Below are positions 9,839 through 19,740 of a stretch of 64,000 nt of DNA, piece by piece. This DNA comes from Amycolatopsis eburnea. Its GTDB lineage: Bacteria; Actinomycetota; Actinomycetes; Mycobacteriales; Pseudonocardiaceae. Numbering within the stretch: position 1 is the first letter of the stretch; every line of letters begins with the position of its first letter. The stretch covers positions 248,001 through 312,000 of the forward strand of contig NZ_RSEC01000058.1 in assembly GCF_003937945.1 (NCBI RefSeq). The letters run 5' to 3'. The position numbers were made by a program, and so were the translations under genes. The notes under the pieces are model-generated. The model was not told where the DNA came from, did no database searches, and was given only the letters and a program-made list of their open reading frames with translations.

Positions 9839-11041
9839 ATGGAACTCGTCACCCTCGAGCGCGTCCAAGCCGCCCGGGAGCTCCTAAAAGGAGTAACCCG
9901 GGTGACGCCGATGGAGCACGCACGCGACCTGCGCAAACTCCACGGCGGTCCGGTCCACCTGAAGTGTGAAAACCTGCAGCGCACCGGCTCGTTCAAGATT
10001 CGCGGCGCCTACACCCGCATCGCCGGCCTGACCCCGGCCGAGCGCGAGCGCGGTGTCGTCGCGGCGAGCGCCGGCAACCACGCGCAGGGCGTCGCGCTGG
10101 CGTCGTCGCTGCTCGGCGCCAAGTCCACCGTCTTCATGCCGCTGCGCGCGCCGCTGCCGAAGCTGGCCGCGACCCGCGGGTACGGCGCCGACGTCCACCT
10201 CCACGGCGCGCTCCTGGAGGAGACGCTCCGCGCCGCGATCGAGTTCGGCGAGCGGACCGGTGCGGTGTTCATCCACCCCTTCGACCACCCGGACGTCATC
10301 GCCGGCCAGGGCACGGTCGGCCTCGAGATCCTCGAGCAGGTGCCGGGCGTGAAGACCGTCCTGGTCGCCACCGGCGGCGGCGGGCTGGTCGGCGGGGTCG
10401 CCTCGGCGGTCAAGGCGCTGCGCCCGGACGTGCGCGTCGTCGGCGTCCAGGCCGAGGAAGCCGCCGCATACCCGCCTTCGCTGGCCGCGGGCGCGCCGGT
10501 GCGGCTGGGCCAGACCTCGACCATGGCCGACGGGATCGCCGTCGGCGAGCCGGGCCTGGTCAGCTTCGCGCACGTCGAGTCGCTGGTCGACGACGTCGTG
10601 ACGGTGTCCGAGCAGTCGCTGTCCCGCGCGGTGCTGCTCTGCCTGGAACGGCGGAAGCTGGTCGTCGAGCCGGCCGGCGCGGCGCCCGTCGCGGCGCTGC
10701 TGCAGCACGTCGGCGCCTTCGAGCCGCCGGTCGTGGCGATCCTCTCCGGCGGCAACGTCGACCCGGTGCTGCTCCTGCAGATCATCCAGCACGGCATGAC
10801 CGCGGGCGGCCGCTACCTGCGGCTCCGCCTGCGCGTCCCGGACCGGCCGGGGTCCCTGGTCGGCGTGCTGTCCTGCGTCAGCGAGCTCGGCGCGAACGTC
10901 CTCGACGTCGAGCACTCGCGCATCTCCGGCACGCTCGACCTCGGCGAGGCCGACGTCGAGCTGGCGCTGGAGACCCGCGGGCCCGAGCACTGCAAGGACG
11001 TCGAGCGCGCGCTGGCCGACGCGGGTTACACGGTCGTCTGA
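9839..11041 (+). CDS. ilvA: Threonine ammonia-lyase (threonine dehydratase) with ACT domain
   Basis: The enzyme deaminates threonine to 2-oxobutanoate, the entry step to isoleucine, using PLP. The 400-residue protein has the PLP lysine at about K53 in RTGSFKIRGAY, the SAGNHAQGVA substrate loop, and the glycine loop ATGGGGLVGG. An ACT-type regulatory domain occupies residues 325-400 (LRLRVPDRPGSLVGVLSCVS). One ACT domain and 400 residues fit the TdcB/IlvA short form rather than the 500-residue two-ACT form. Its end overlaps the convergent immunity candidate gene by 16 bases. Confidence 0.93.
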   Translation: MELVTLERVQAARELLKGVTRVTPMEHARDLRKLHGGPVHLKCENLQRTGSFKIRGAYTRIAGLTPAERERGVVAASAGNHAQGVALASSLLGAKSTVFMPLRAPLPKLAATRGYGADVHLHGALLEETLRAAIEFGERTGAVFIHPFDHPDVIAGQGTVGLEILEQVPGVKTVLVATGGGGLVGGVASAVKALRPDVRVVGVQAEEAAAYPPSLAAGAPVRLGQTSTMADGIAVGEPGLVSFAHVESLVDDVVTVSEQSLSRAVLLCLERRKLVVEPAGAAPVAALLQHVGAFEPPVVAILSGGNVDPVLLLQIIQHGMTAGGRYLRLRLRVPDRPGSLVGVLSCVSELGANVLDVEHSRISGTLDLGEADVELALETRGPEHCKDVERALADAGYTVV

Positions 11042-11871
11042 GGCTGCTCGCCGGTGATCGCGGTGAGCGCGAGGTCCTTCGCGGCTTCCGGCACCTCGGC
11101 CGGCGCGGTGAAGCGCCGGGCCCGGATGTGGGCGACCAGGTCCGGGTCCGGTGGCACGCCGTGTTCGCGCAGGTAGTACGCGACCGCGCCGGGCCACGCC
11201 CATGCACCGTCGGTCCGGAAGTTCATCGGCACCGCGTCCGTGCGGTCGGGGGCGAACGCGTCCGGCCCGTTGCTGCGCGACGCCAGGATCACCGGCGCCG
11301 CGTCGAGGTAGGCGAGCACCCGCTCGATCTCGGCGGGCAGGAGCGGCTGACGGCGGATGAGCGGGCGCCCGGCGGCGTCGAGGCCGTCGTAGATGCGCGG
11401 GGTGCGCACCTCGCCGTCACCCGGCGGCGGCGTCAGCCCGGCCTTTTCTCGCAGCCACCCCGGGACGTGCTCGTCCGCGCGCGGGAAGAACCGCAGCTCG
11501 TCCTGGAACCCGATCGGCGGCGGCTGCTGCCGGAACGGCGGTTCGAGGTCCGGCCGCACGAAGTCGACGTCGGGCGCCTGCCCGGGCTCGAACACGAGGA
11601 TCGCGCCCAGCCAGGTGCCGAAGCCGGGCTGGTACATGCCCGAGCGCAGCACGCCGAGCAGCCGCACGGCCTCCGGCGGCGGCTGCGCCACGCGCGGCCG
11701 CCCGTCCGGGCCGGTCACCAGCAGATCGGCCTCGACGTGCCGGCCCGCGGCGCGGTACTCGACCCGCAGCTGCCGCCACCCGGGCGGCACCGACGCGGTG
11801 AGCGCCGCGCCGATCTGCCGGACGATCTCCTGCTGCTGGTCCGGGCGCAGCGGCCCCGGTGGCTGGGTCAT
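11026..11871 (-). CDS. DUF600/YezG-like immunity candidate with C-terminal extension (Imm-B)
   Basis: The 281-residue protein (ATG 11871) is last in the toxin operon, two bases after the previous gene. Residues 1-135 resemble the YezG/DUF600 immunity fold in layout: a start helix (QQQEIVRQIGAALTASVPPG), a strand on the conserved Trp (WRQLRVEYRA), then GTWLGAILVFEPG, DVDFVRPDLEPPF and FFPRADEHVPGWL. Residues 150-275 form a second module (PVILASRSNGPDAF, FRTDGAWAWPGAVAYYLREH) seen in many actinobacterial toxin-adjacent proteins. The likely job is neutralising the nuclease encoded upstream; this rests on family resemblance and gene order, not on a profile search. Confidence 0.65.
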   Translation of the reverse strand: MTQPPGPLRPDQQQEIVRQIGAALTASVPPGWRQLRVEYRAAGRHVEADLLVTGPDGRPRVAQPPPEAVRLLGVLRSGMYQPGFGTWLGAILVFEPGQAPDVDFVRPDLEPPFRQQPPPIGFQDELRFFPRADEHVPGWLREKAGLTPPPGDGEVRTPRIYDGLDAAGRPLIRRQPLLPAEIERVLAYLDAAPVILASRSNGPDAFAPDRTDAVPMNFRTDGAWAWPGAVAYYLREHGVPPDPDLVAHIRARRFTAPAEVPEAAKDLALTAITGEQPQTTV

Positions 11872-11873
11872 GG

Positions 11874-12767
11874 TCAGGCTCCTTCGGCGCCTTGGCGCAG
11901 CCACTCGGGCGTGCGCCGCTCGGAGCGCGGGTAGCGCCGCAGCTCTTCGGCGAACGCCGCCGCGGGCGGCCGCTCCTGGAAGCCCGGGTCCTCGGTCGCG
12001 TTGAACTGCGCTTTGACCGAGTCGGGGAACTTCATTTCGTACTTCAGGCTCACCCACGTGCCCCGGCCGTCGGACAGCGAGGCGGCGCGGTGGCGGCGGA
12101 GCAGGTCGAGCACCTGCTCCGGCGGGGTCCACGGGTAGACGGTGCCGGTGATCGAGTGGACGACCGCGCCGGACTCCTCGTGGTCGCCGAGCGCCCGGTA
12201 CTGCAGCTGGACGTAGTCCCAGCCCGCGGGCAGGGTGAACTTCAGGTAGTCGGCGATGCCCTTCAGCAGCGCGTTGGGCTCGTCGGGTGTCCGCTTTCCG
12301 CCGCTTTCCCCCTTGATTCCTTCCCGGTACCAGGCCGGGATCCATTCGTCGTCGCGGGGGAACGCCTCGAAGTCCTGGTCCCAGACCGCGGTCTCGATCG
12401 GCGGGTCCCACAGCGGGTCCAGGTCGAAGTTGTAGGAGACGCGGTAGTCGCCGTCCGGCTCGATGACCAGCCGCAGCGACAGCCAGCTGCCGCGCTCGCG
12501 CATGTACTTCTTGTTCCGCAGCTCGAACAGCAGCGGGCTGACGTCGGGCGGCGGCTCCATGCGGGCGGCGGCGCCGTCCGGCATCACCACGGCCAGCGCG
12601 ATCTCCTCGACCGCCACGGTCAGCCTGGCGGTCATGTCGATCCGCCGCCAGCCTTCGGGAGCGGCGTCCATGAGCCAGCCGCCGATCCAGCGGACCACCT
12701 GGTCCTCGTCCGCCTCCCGGAGGTCAGGTCCGGGTGGGGGGTACCACGGGGGCTGGGTTCGCGACAT
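11874..12767 (-). CDS. Two-module DUF600/YezG-like immunity candidate (Imm-A)
   Basis: The 297-residue protein contains two tandem copies of a DUF600-like module, about residues 18-150 and 163-292. Each runs helix, Trp strand, long amphipathic strand, acidic FD/F segment, then FPR(D/S)(D/E)xxxPxW. Compare EAFPRDDEWIPAWYREG with RRYPRSERRTPEWLRQG. Its start overlaps the toxin's 3' end by 44 bases, which ties its translation to that of the toxin, as expected for an immunity gene. YezG-family proteins neutralise YeeF-type DNase toxins in Bacillus (recalled), matching the nuclease-like tip of the partner here. The internal duplication is unusual. Confidence 0.7.
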   Translation of the reverse strand: MSRTQPPWYPPPGPDLREADEDQVVRWIGGWLMDAAPEGWRRIDMTARLTVAVEEIALAVVMPDGAAARMEPPPDVSPLLFELRNKKYMRERGSWLSLRLVIEPDGDYRVSYNFDLDPLWDPPIETAVWDQDFEAFPRDDEWIPAWYREGIKGESGGKRTPDEPNALLKGIADYLKFTLPAGWDYVQLQYRALGDHEESGAVVHSITGTVYPWTPPEQVLDLLRRHRAASLSDGRGTWVSLKYEMKFPDSVKAQFNATEDPGFQERPPAAAFAEELRRYPRSERRTPEWLRQGAEGA

Positions 12768-15700
12768 TCGGGAAGCTCCTGTAGTTGTACGTGCGGGTGC
12801 CGTCGGGGTGGATTCTCTCGGACATCACGTGCAGCCGGTCGGGTGTTTCCCCGGTCGACGGCGCGTCGGCGTAGACGCGCACCGGGCCGTGGTCCCCGCC
12901 GTGGCGTTCGAAGGTCTGGCGGTCGATTTCCATCCGCCGCCAGTTGTCCGGGTCCGCGCTCACGCTGTGGTTCTGGTAGTAGTCCTGCGGCACCATGCCG
13001 AGGCGCCCCTGCAGCCCGCCCGAGCGGTGGTCGGCGGTGTGTCCGCCGCGGTTGACGGTGCTGGTGCCGTCGTCCGCCTGGCCGATCTTGCCGACCCGGT
13101 CCTGGACGTCGGTGTTGACCCGCTTGGTCGCCGGGCTGGTGTAGTCGGGCTCCCACGAGACGGCGGCGTTCCCGTGCTCGTCGGCGTGGTAGTGCATGTC
13201 GCCGATTTCGTACTTGGCGCCGCGCACCGGCATGCCGTCGGTGTTGCCGTTGTGCGCGTGCTGGTCGTGCATCGTGTGCTTGTCGCCGGTCTCCGGGTTG
13301 ATCATGCCGCGGTCGTTGTCGTGCCACGTCTTGATGTGCGTGAACTCCGGCGGGTTGTCCCCGCTGGTGTAGAAGGTGCCGTGCCACTGTTCGGTGCCGT
13401 CGGGCGCCGTCGAGTAGACCTCGTACCGGCTGTTCGGCTTGAGGTCCTCCGGCGGCGTGGCCCCGAACGGCCCGTCGCCGTTGTGACTCGGGTCGTACCC
13501 GGTGATCCGGCGCTCGACGGGCGGCGGCGTCATCGGCGGGTCGAAGTGGTCGATGTCCAGCTCGGGCCGCCCGTCCACGTCGGTGTGGAACTCGAAGTGG
13601 CCTTGGCCGGTGTTGACGCGGTAGTCGACGTCGCCGAGCAGGTGGGAGGCGTCGGGGTTGCCGACCTGGGTGTAGAGGTCGTTCCCGACCCGGGTGTTCG
13701 GCACGTCGGCGTCGACGTGCGTGATCCGCGGCGGCGTCTCGCCGTTCGTGTAGACCCGCGTGAACCGCCCGTCCGGATCGGTGATCTCGTAGCGCGTGTT
13801 CGGCTCGAGGTGCCGCGGGTTCGCGGGGTCGTAGAACCGCTCGTTCCGCCCGACCGTGACGTCCTCGTGCCGCTTGTACTCGGGTTCCTGCCACCCCTCG
13901 TCGAGGTCGTGCATGTCCGGGTGGTCCTTGCCCCGCGCGAGCGCGCTGTCGGCATCGACGTCGTGCGCGTCCCCGTGGTGGCTGTCCGGCGCGAACCCGT
14001 CCTCGCCGGCCCGGTGGGTGGAGCCGTCGGGGTGGTGGGAGTTCCACTCGCCGTCCGGCGGGATCCGGGGTCGCATGCGGCCGTCGGGTCCGATTTCGTA
14101 GTCGGAGGAGAAGACGCGGCCGTGGGAGTCGGTCCAGGCGGGTCGGGTGGGGGCGAGGACTTCGGTGTCGAGTTCGCGGGAGAGGCGGTGGGCGAAGTCG
14201 TTGGAACTCGCGTCGCAGCCGATGAGGCGGATGGGTCGTCCGTCGTAGTCGGCGTTGCGGCGGAGGACGTCGGCGAATTGTTCGGGGGTGTAGAGGCGGT
14301 CGCCGATGCGTGCGTGTCCGTCGGGGGTGACGTGGACGTCGACGGTGTAGCGGCCGTGGGGGTCGGGTTGGACGCGGTGGGGGAGGTCGCCCATGTGGGG
14401 GTCGCCGGCGTGGTAGGAGGTGCCGGCGGGGGTGTTTTCGGAGTGGCGGGTGTTGATTTCGTCGGGGGTGAGGGGGTCGTGGTGGGGGGTGTCGGGGTCG
14501 GTGGGGTCGTGGTGGCTGGGGCCGTTGTCGTGGGTGCTGTGGCCGTCGGGGGTGTGGCTGGTGCCGTCGGAGCCGGTGCCGTGGGGGCGGTGGGTGCCGG
14601 GGCCGTTGGGGCCGTGGCCGGGGGTGCCGGGCCGGGTGGCCGGGGTGTCGGCGCCGGGTGTGCGGGTGCCGGGTGTGCCTGCGTCGGAGCGAGGCCGGGT
14701 GCCAGGCGCGTTGCCGTCGGGGGCGTGGGTGCCGGGCCCGTAGCCGCCGCGGGCGGCCGGGGCGGGTGCCTCGGGCGTGCGAGGACGGCCCCCGGGCAGG
14801 TCGCCGCCGGGGCGGGGACGCCCGGGTGCGTCGACGTGCGCGCCGGGGCTGCCGGGGGTGCCGGTCCAGCCCCCGCCACCACCGGCGCGCGGGGAGCCCC
14901 CGCCGAGCCCGCCACCACCGGCGGCGGGTGCGCCACCGGGCGGCATCCCCCCGGCCATGGGCGCCCCGCCCTGCGGCGGGACACCGGGGGTGTCGGCGCC
15001 GCGGGGCGCGGGGACGGTCCCGGGGTCGGTGGTGCGGGGTGCGGTGGGGGCGGTGCCGCTGGCGGAGGTGGTGCCGTCGGCGCGGGGTGGGGCGGCGCTG
15101 CTGGGGGTGTCGGTGCCGGCGTGGGAGCCGGGGCTATCGGTGCGTGCGGCGGGGGAGGAGCCGGAGTGGGTGGGAGCGGGGTCGCTGCCTCGTGTCGGGG
15201 ATGGGCTGGTGTCCCCGCCGGTGTGGGCGGGTTCGCCGCTGCGTGTCGGTGCGGGGCTGTCGCTGGCCCGGGCGGGGGTGCTGTCCCCGGTGTGCGACGG
15301 GGTGCTGTCGCTGCCCCGGGTCGGTGAGGGGCTGGAATCGCCGGTGTGGGAGGGCGTGCTGTCGCTGCCACGGGTGGGCGAGGGGCTGCCGTCCCCACCG
15401 TGCGACGGTGTGCTGTCGCTGCCACGAGTGGGCGACGGGCTGCTGTCGGTTGCCCGCGACGGCGTGCTGTCCCCACCGTGCGACGGTGTGCCGTCGGTGC
15501 CACGGGTGGGCGACGGGCTGCTGTCGGTTGCCCGCGACGGCGTGCTGTCCCCGGTGTGCGACGGTGTGCTGTCGCTGCCACGGGTGGGCGACGGGCTGCT
15601 GTCGGTTGCCCGCGACGGCGTGCTGTCCCCGGTGTGCGACGGTGTGCCGTCGCTGCCGCGGGCAGCCGAGGGACTGCTGTCGCTGGTCCGCGACGGCGTG

Positions 15701-16881
15701 CTGTCCCCACTGTGGGTGGGCGCACCATCGTCCGACCGCGCCGTCGAGGGGCTGCCGTCCGGTGCCTCGTCCCCGTTGTGGGTGGAGCTGTCCCGGTCCG
15801 AGCCGCGGCGGGATCCCGCATCGGGTGCGGAATCGGTGTTCATCGGGTCCGAACTCGGCGAATCCCCGTCCGCGCGGCCGGACTCGCCCGAATCGCCCCG
15901 CGACCCGTCGCCCTCACCGGAGTGAGAACCCTCGCCGTCCCCGGAGTGCGAGCCATCCCCGTCCGGGGAGTCCCCGTCCCCGCCGTGGGCGCGGGTGTGG
16001 ACCCCGCCACCCTCCCCCTTGGGGATCTTGTGGACGAAGCCGCCCTCCTTGACCTTCAACCCGTCCAGACCCGAGACCTTGCCCAGGACCTTCCCGAACA
16101 CCTTCGCGATCTTCTCGAAGACGTCCACCAGCTTCGACAGCAGCGGCGACACCTTCCGGATGGTGTCGGTGAGCTTCTTCAGCAGCTCCCCGATCTTCTT
16201 GCCCCACTTCGCGATCGCCGCCGAGGCCTGGGCGACCACCACCGGGGTGCCGAAACCGAGGGAGAAGACCTCCTCCATCACCCACGCGATCAGCTTGCCG
16301 ACCAGGTCCGCGATCAGCTGCCGGACCGTCTCGCGGACGAACGACACGACCTGGCCCATGATCATCGTGACCGTGCTGATCGCCCCGGCCACCGTCGCCG
16401 CACCCGAGAGCGCCTCGGAATGCTCGGCGGCGAACTTGCGGTAGGCGTCCGCGCCGGCGCCGGTCCAGCCGGTGGTGCCGTTCTTGACCGCGTTGTCGAA
16501 GTCGGTCTTGCGCTCCCCGAGCGCTTTGGACACGTTGCCCCACGTGTCGGCATACGACTGGATCACCGGCGGGTTGCCCGCCACCGAGTCGAGCATGTCC
16601 TTCAACGGCTGCACGTGTTCCATCAGGAACGACGCCACCGACGACATCAGGTACCCGAACGGGTCGATCGCCGCCCCGGCGATTTCCCCGGCCAGCGACA
16701 GCATGCCGAGACCGCCGGAGACCCAGTCGCCGTCCTTGATGCCGTTGAAGGCGTCCATCGACGACTCGGCGATGCCGATGCCGCCGGCCCAGCCGTAGTC
16801 GCCGTTGCCGGCGGTGAACGCGCCCGGGCCGTCCGGGTCCTGCTTCGACTCCGCGACGAGCGGATTCCCCTCCGGCATCAC
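12724..16881 (-). CDS. Type VII secretion-linked polymorphic toxin with C-terminal nuclease-like domain
   Basis: The 1385-residue protein starts at GTG 16881 or the adjacent ATG 16878, overlapping the stop of the EspC-like gene. Residues 1-270 are helical and carry a WxG turn (NGTTGWTGAGADAY, W139), as in WXG100-type toxin N-termini. Residues 300-800 are a long S/T/P/G/D-rich stalk with 26-residue repeats. Residues 830-945 hold a beta-rich domain (GRPIRLIGCDASSNDFAHRL) common in actinobacterial toxins. Residues 1015-1385 hold two or three degenerate RYEI/THV modules and then a tip with RGGHTADHRSGG (H1281), VPQDYYQN (N1304) and WRRMEID (E1318). This resembles the Endonuclea_NS_2 nuclease pattern, so the tip probably cleaves DNA or RNA. 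Two immunity candidates follow. Confidence 0.78.
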   Translation of the reverse strand: MMPEGNPLVAESKQDPDGPGAFTAGNGDYGWAGGIGIAESSMDAFNGIKDGDWVSGGLGMLSLAGEIAGAAIDPFGYLMSSVASFLMEHVQPLKDMLDSVAGNPPVIQSYADTWGNVSKALGERKTDFDNAVKNGTTGWTGAGADAYRKFAAEHSEALSGAATVAGAISTVTMIMGQVVSFVRETVRQLIADLVGKLIAWVMEEVFSLGFGTPVVVAQASAAIAKWGKKIGELLKKLTDTIRKVSPLLSKLVDVFEKIAKVFGKVLGKVSGLDGLKVKEGGFVHKIPKGEGGGVHTRAHGGDGDSPDGDGSHSGDGEGSHSGEGDGSRGDSGESGRADGDSPSSDPMNTDSAPDAGSRRGSDRDSSTHNGDEAPDGSPSTARSDDGAPTHSGDSTPSRTSDSSPSAARGSDGTPSHTGDSTPSRATDSSPSPTRGSDSTPSHTGDSTPSRATDSSPSPTRGTDGTPSHGGDSTPSRATDSSPSPTRGSDSTPSHGGDGSPSPTRGSDSTPSHTGDSSPSPTRGSDSTPSHTGDSTPARASDSPAPTRSGEPAHTGGDTSPSPTRGSDPAPTHSGSSPAARTDSPGSHAGTDTPSSAAPPRADGTTSASGTAPTAPRTTDPGTVPAPRGADTPGVPPQGGAPMAGGMPPGGAPAAGGGGLGGGSPRAGGGGGWTGTPGSPGAHVDAPGRPRPGGDLPGGRPRTPEAPAPAARGGYGPGTHAPDGNAPGTRPRSDAGTPGTRTPGADTPATRPGTPGHGPNGPGTHRPHGTGSDGTSHTPDGHSTHDNGPSHHDPTDPDTPHHDPLTPDEINTRHSENTPAGTSYHAGDPHMGDLPHRVQPDPHGRYTVDVHVTPDGHARIGDRLYTPEQFADVLRRNADYDGRPIRLIGCDASSNDFAHRLSRELDTEVLAPTRPAWTDSHGRVFSSDYEIGPDGRMRPRIPPDGEWNSHHPDGSTHRAGEDGFAPDSHHGDAHDVDADSALARGKDHPDMHDLDEGWQEPEYKRHEDVTVGRNERFYDPANPRHLEPNTRYEITDPDGRFTRVYTNGETPPRITHVDADVPNTRVGNDLYTQVGNPDASHLLGDVDYRVNTGQGHFEFHTDVDGRPELDIDHFDPPMTPPPVERRITGYDPSHNGDGPFGATPPEDLKPNSRYEVYSTAPDGTEQWHGTFYTSGDNPPEFTHIKTWHDNDRGMINPETGDKHTMHDQHAHNGNTDGMPVRGAKYEIGDMHYHADEHGNAAVSWEPDYTSPATKRVNTDVQDRVGKIGQADDGTSTVNRGGHTADHRSGGLQGRLGMVPQDYYQNHSVSADPDNWRRMEIDRQTFERHGGDHGPVRVYADAPSTGETPDRLHVMSERIHPDGTRTYNYRSFPNVANPAPVVPPTRT
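15202..15735 (-). repeat. 78-bp in-frame tandem repeats encoding the toxin stalk
   Basis: Residues 383-560 of the toxin are built from a 26-residue unit of the type SDGTPSHTGDSTPSRATDSS plus PSPTRG, in about four full copies followed by shortened 18-residue versions. The DNA copies are nearly identical in places, so length variation by slippage or recombination is likely. The region is coding, not a CRISPR array. Confidence 0.85.
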
Positions 16882-17186
16882 GCGCCGCCGGCGGACTTGT
16901 TCAGGTCGTCGGCGACGCCCGTTTCGTACTTGTGGTACGCCAACGCGGCTTCGCGGACCTTGCCGGACACCGCCGTCATCGCTTCCACCGCGTCCTTCAG
17001 CGCGTCGATCCCGTACTGCTCCACCGGGTCGAGCATCATCCGGAACGGCTGGCAGAGGATGCCGTACGCGTCCGTCGGCATGCTGACCTGGTTCGCCGCG
17101 TCGACGGCCTGCTGCAACCCGTCACCGATGGTGTCGAGCTGGTGGGCGTGCGCGGTCAGGTCGGTGCTGAGTTCCACATCCGTCAT
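16878..17186 (-). CDS. EspC-family type VII secretion target (WXG-like small protein)
   Basis: From ATG 17186 with a GAGGGGG ribosome site, this 102-residue helical protein begins MTDVELSTDLTAHAHQLDTI and ends in YHKYETGVADDLNKSAGGA. Size, all-helical profile and the C-terminal YxxxE element (YHKYE, the type VII export signal pattern YxxxD/E) fit the ESX_EspC/DUF2580 family. It probably pairs with the toxin's N-terminal domain for export through an ESX machine encoded elsewhere. Its stop codon overlaps the toxin start (GTGATG), and the YbaB-like gene ends 10 bases before it, so the three are co-translated. Confidence 0.8.
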   Translation of the reverse strand: MTDVELSTDLTAHAHQLDTIGDGLQQAVDAANQVSMPTDAYGILCQPFRMMLDPVEQYGIDALKDAVEAMTAVSGKVREAALAYHKYETGVADDLNKSAGGA

Positions 17187-17196
17187 CGGTTCCCCC

Positions 17197-17751
17197 TCAG
17201 GAAAGGATCGGTCCGCCGAAGTCGTCGTCATCGTCGTCGATCGGACGACGGCGCCGCGGCGGTTGCGGCGGCGCGGGCGGGGGCGGCGGGGTGCGCGGCG
17301 GCGCCGGCGGCTGCTCCTCGGTGTCCTCCGGCAGGAACCGGCGGACGCGGTCGGGCTCCGGGAACGCCGGTTCGGGCTCCGGCGGCGGCTCCGGGAAGGT
17401 GCTCTGCGCCTCGCGGACGATCTCCGCCGCGGCCTGGTCGCCGGTGCCCGTGGTCTCCGCCATGGCCTGCTGCAGCAGCTCCGGGATCCGGGCCTGCGCG
17501 CGCTGCACCAGCTGCATCACCTGCGCCGACACCTCGGCCATCCGCTTCCCGGCCGCCGTTTCGGCGATGACGAGGTTCTTCAGCAGCCCGCGCGAATCGA
17601 TCGTCACCTGGACGGTGCCGTCCTTCGACCGCTCGGTGACCGTCTGGCCCTGCACGCGATCGGCCAGCGCCTGGTACCGCGCGGCGTTCTCCTCGAGCCG
17701 CTTGGTCCAGTTGTCGATCATCGCGTCGCTGGCGTCGATGCTGTCCGGCAT
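17197..17751 (-). CDS. YbaB/EbfC-like protein (EspL-type) with proline-rich acidic tail
   Basis: The 184-residue protein starts at ATG 17751. Residues 1-110 fit the YbaB/EbfC fold: a long helix (AMIDNWTKRLEENAARYQAL), two strands (SKDGTVQVTIDSRGLLKNLV) and a closing helix (MAEVSAQVMQLVQRAQARIP). Residues 125-184 are P/E-rich and end in RRRRPIDDDDDDFGGPILS. YbaB proteins bind DNA, but the EspL branch in ESX loci appears to act as a secretion cofactor. Being first in the toxin operon, an EspL-like helper role is the better guess (inference). Confidence 0.78.
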   Translation of the reverse strand: MPDSIDASDAMIDNWTKRLEENAARYQALADRVQGQTVTERSKDGTVQVTIDSRGLLKNLVIAETAAGKRMAEVSAQVMQLVQRAQARIPELLQQAMAETTGTGDQAAAEIVREAQSTFPEPPPEPEPAFPEPDRVRRFLPEDTEEQPPAPPRTPPPPPAPPQPPRRRRPIDDDDDDFGGPILS

Positions 17752-17814
17752 CCCGGCCCCTTCTCTCTGCTCCACCACACTGACGGATCCGGGCCGCGCG
17801 CGGTTCCCGTAAAC

Positions 17815-17867
17815 GCCGTGAAGGCCACCATAGGGAACATAGAGTTCCTCATGGTGGCCTTCACGGC
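17815..17867. repeat. 17-bp-arm palindrome, dispersed family member and probable terminator
   Basis: Arms GCCGTGAAGGCCACCAT (17815-17831) and ATGGTGGCCTTCACGGC (17851-17867) are exact inverted repeats around a 19-base loop that itself partly pairs. It lies between the hppD end and the start of the toxin operon. The outer CCGTGAAGGCC is shared with the palindrome at 37771-37821. Confidence 0.75.
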
Positions 17868-17876
17868 ACTTTGCGG

Positions 17877-19659
<1,783 letters not shown>

Positions 19660-19660
19660 C

Positions 19661-19739
19661 CTGTGGACAACCGCCACTTTCACGTGAAAGCTCCGCCCCG
19701 CCCTGTGGACAAGCGGCACTTTCATGTGAAAGTGCCGCT
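19661..19739. repeat. 42-bp-spaced direct repeat with embedded ACTTTC/GAAAG palindromes
   Basis: CTGTGGACAA occurs at 19661 and 19703, each followed by a palindrome: CACTTTCACGTGAAAG near 19675 and CACTTTCATGTGAAAGTG near 19716. The second has 13-bp perfect arms (19712-19724 with 19727-19739) and a 2-base loop. It lies between convergent genes and may terminate both. A similar doubled element occurs at 49488-49552. Confidence 0.75.
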
Positions 19740-19740
19740 C

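Noticed and set aside
15202-15735. Regular 78-bp repeats considered as a CRISPR array
   Set aside because: Repeats are contiguous, in frame, lack unique spacers and encode the toxin's S/T/P stalk.
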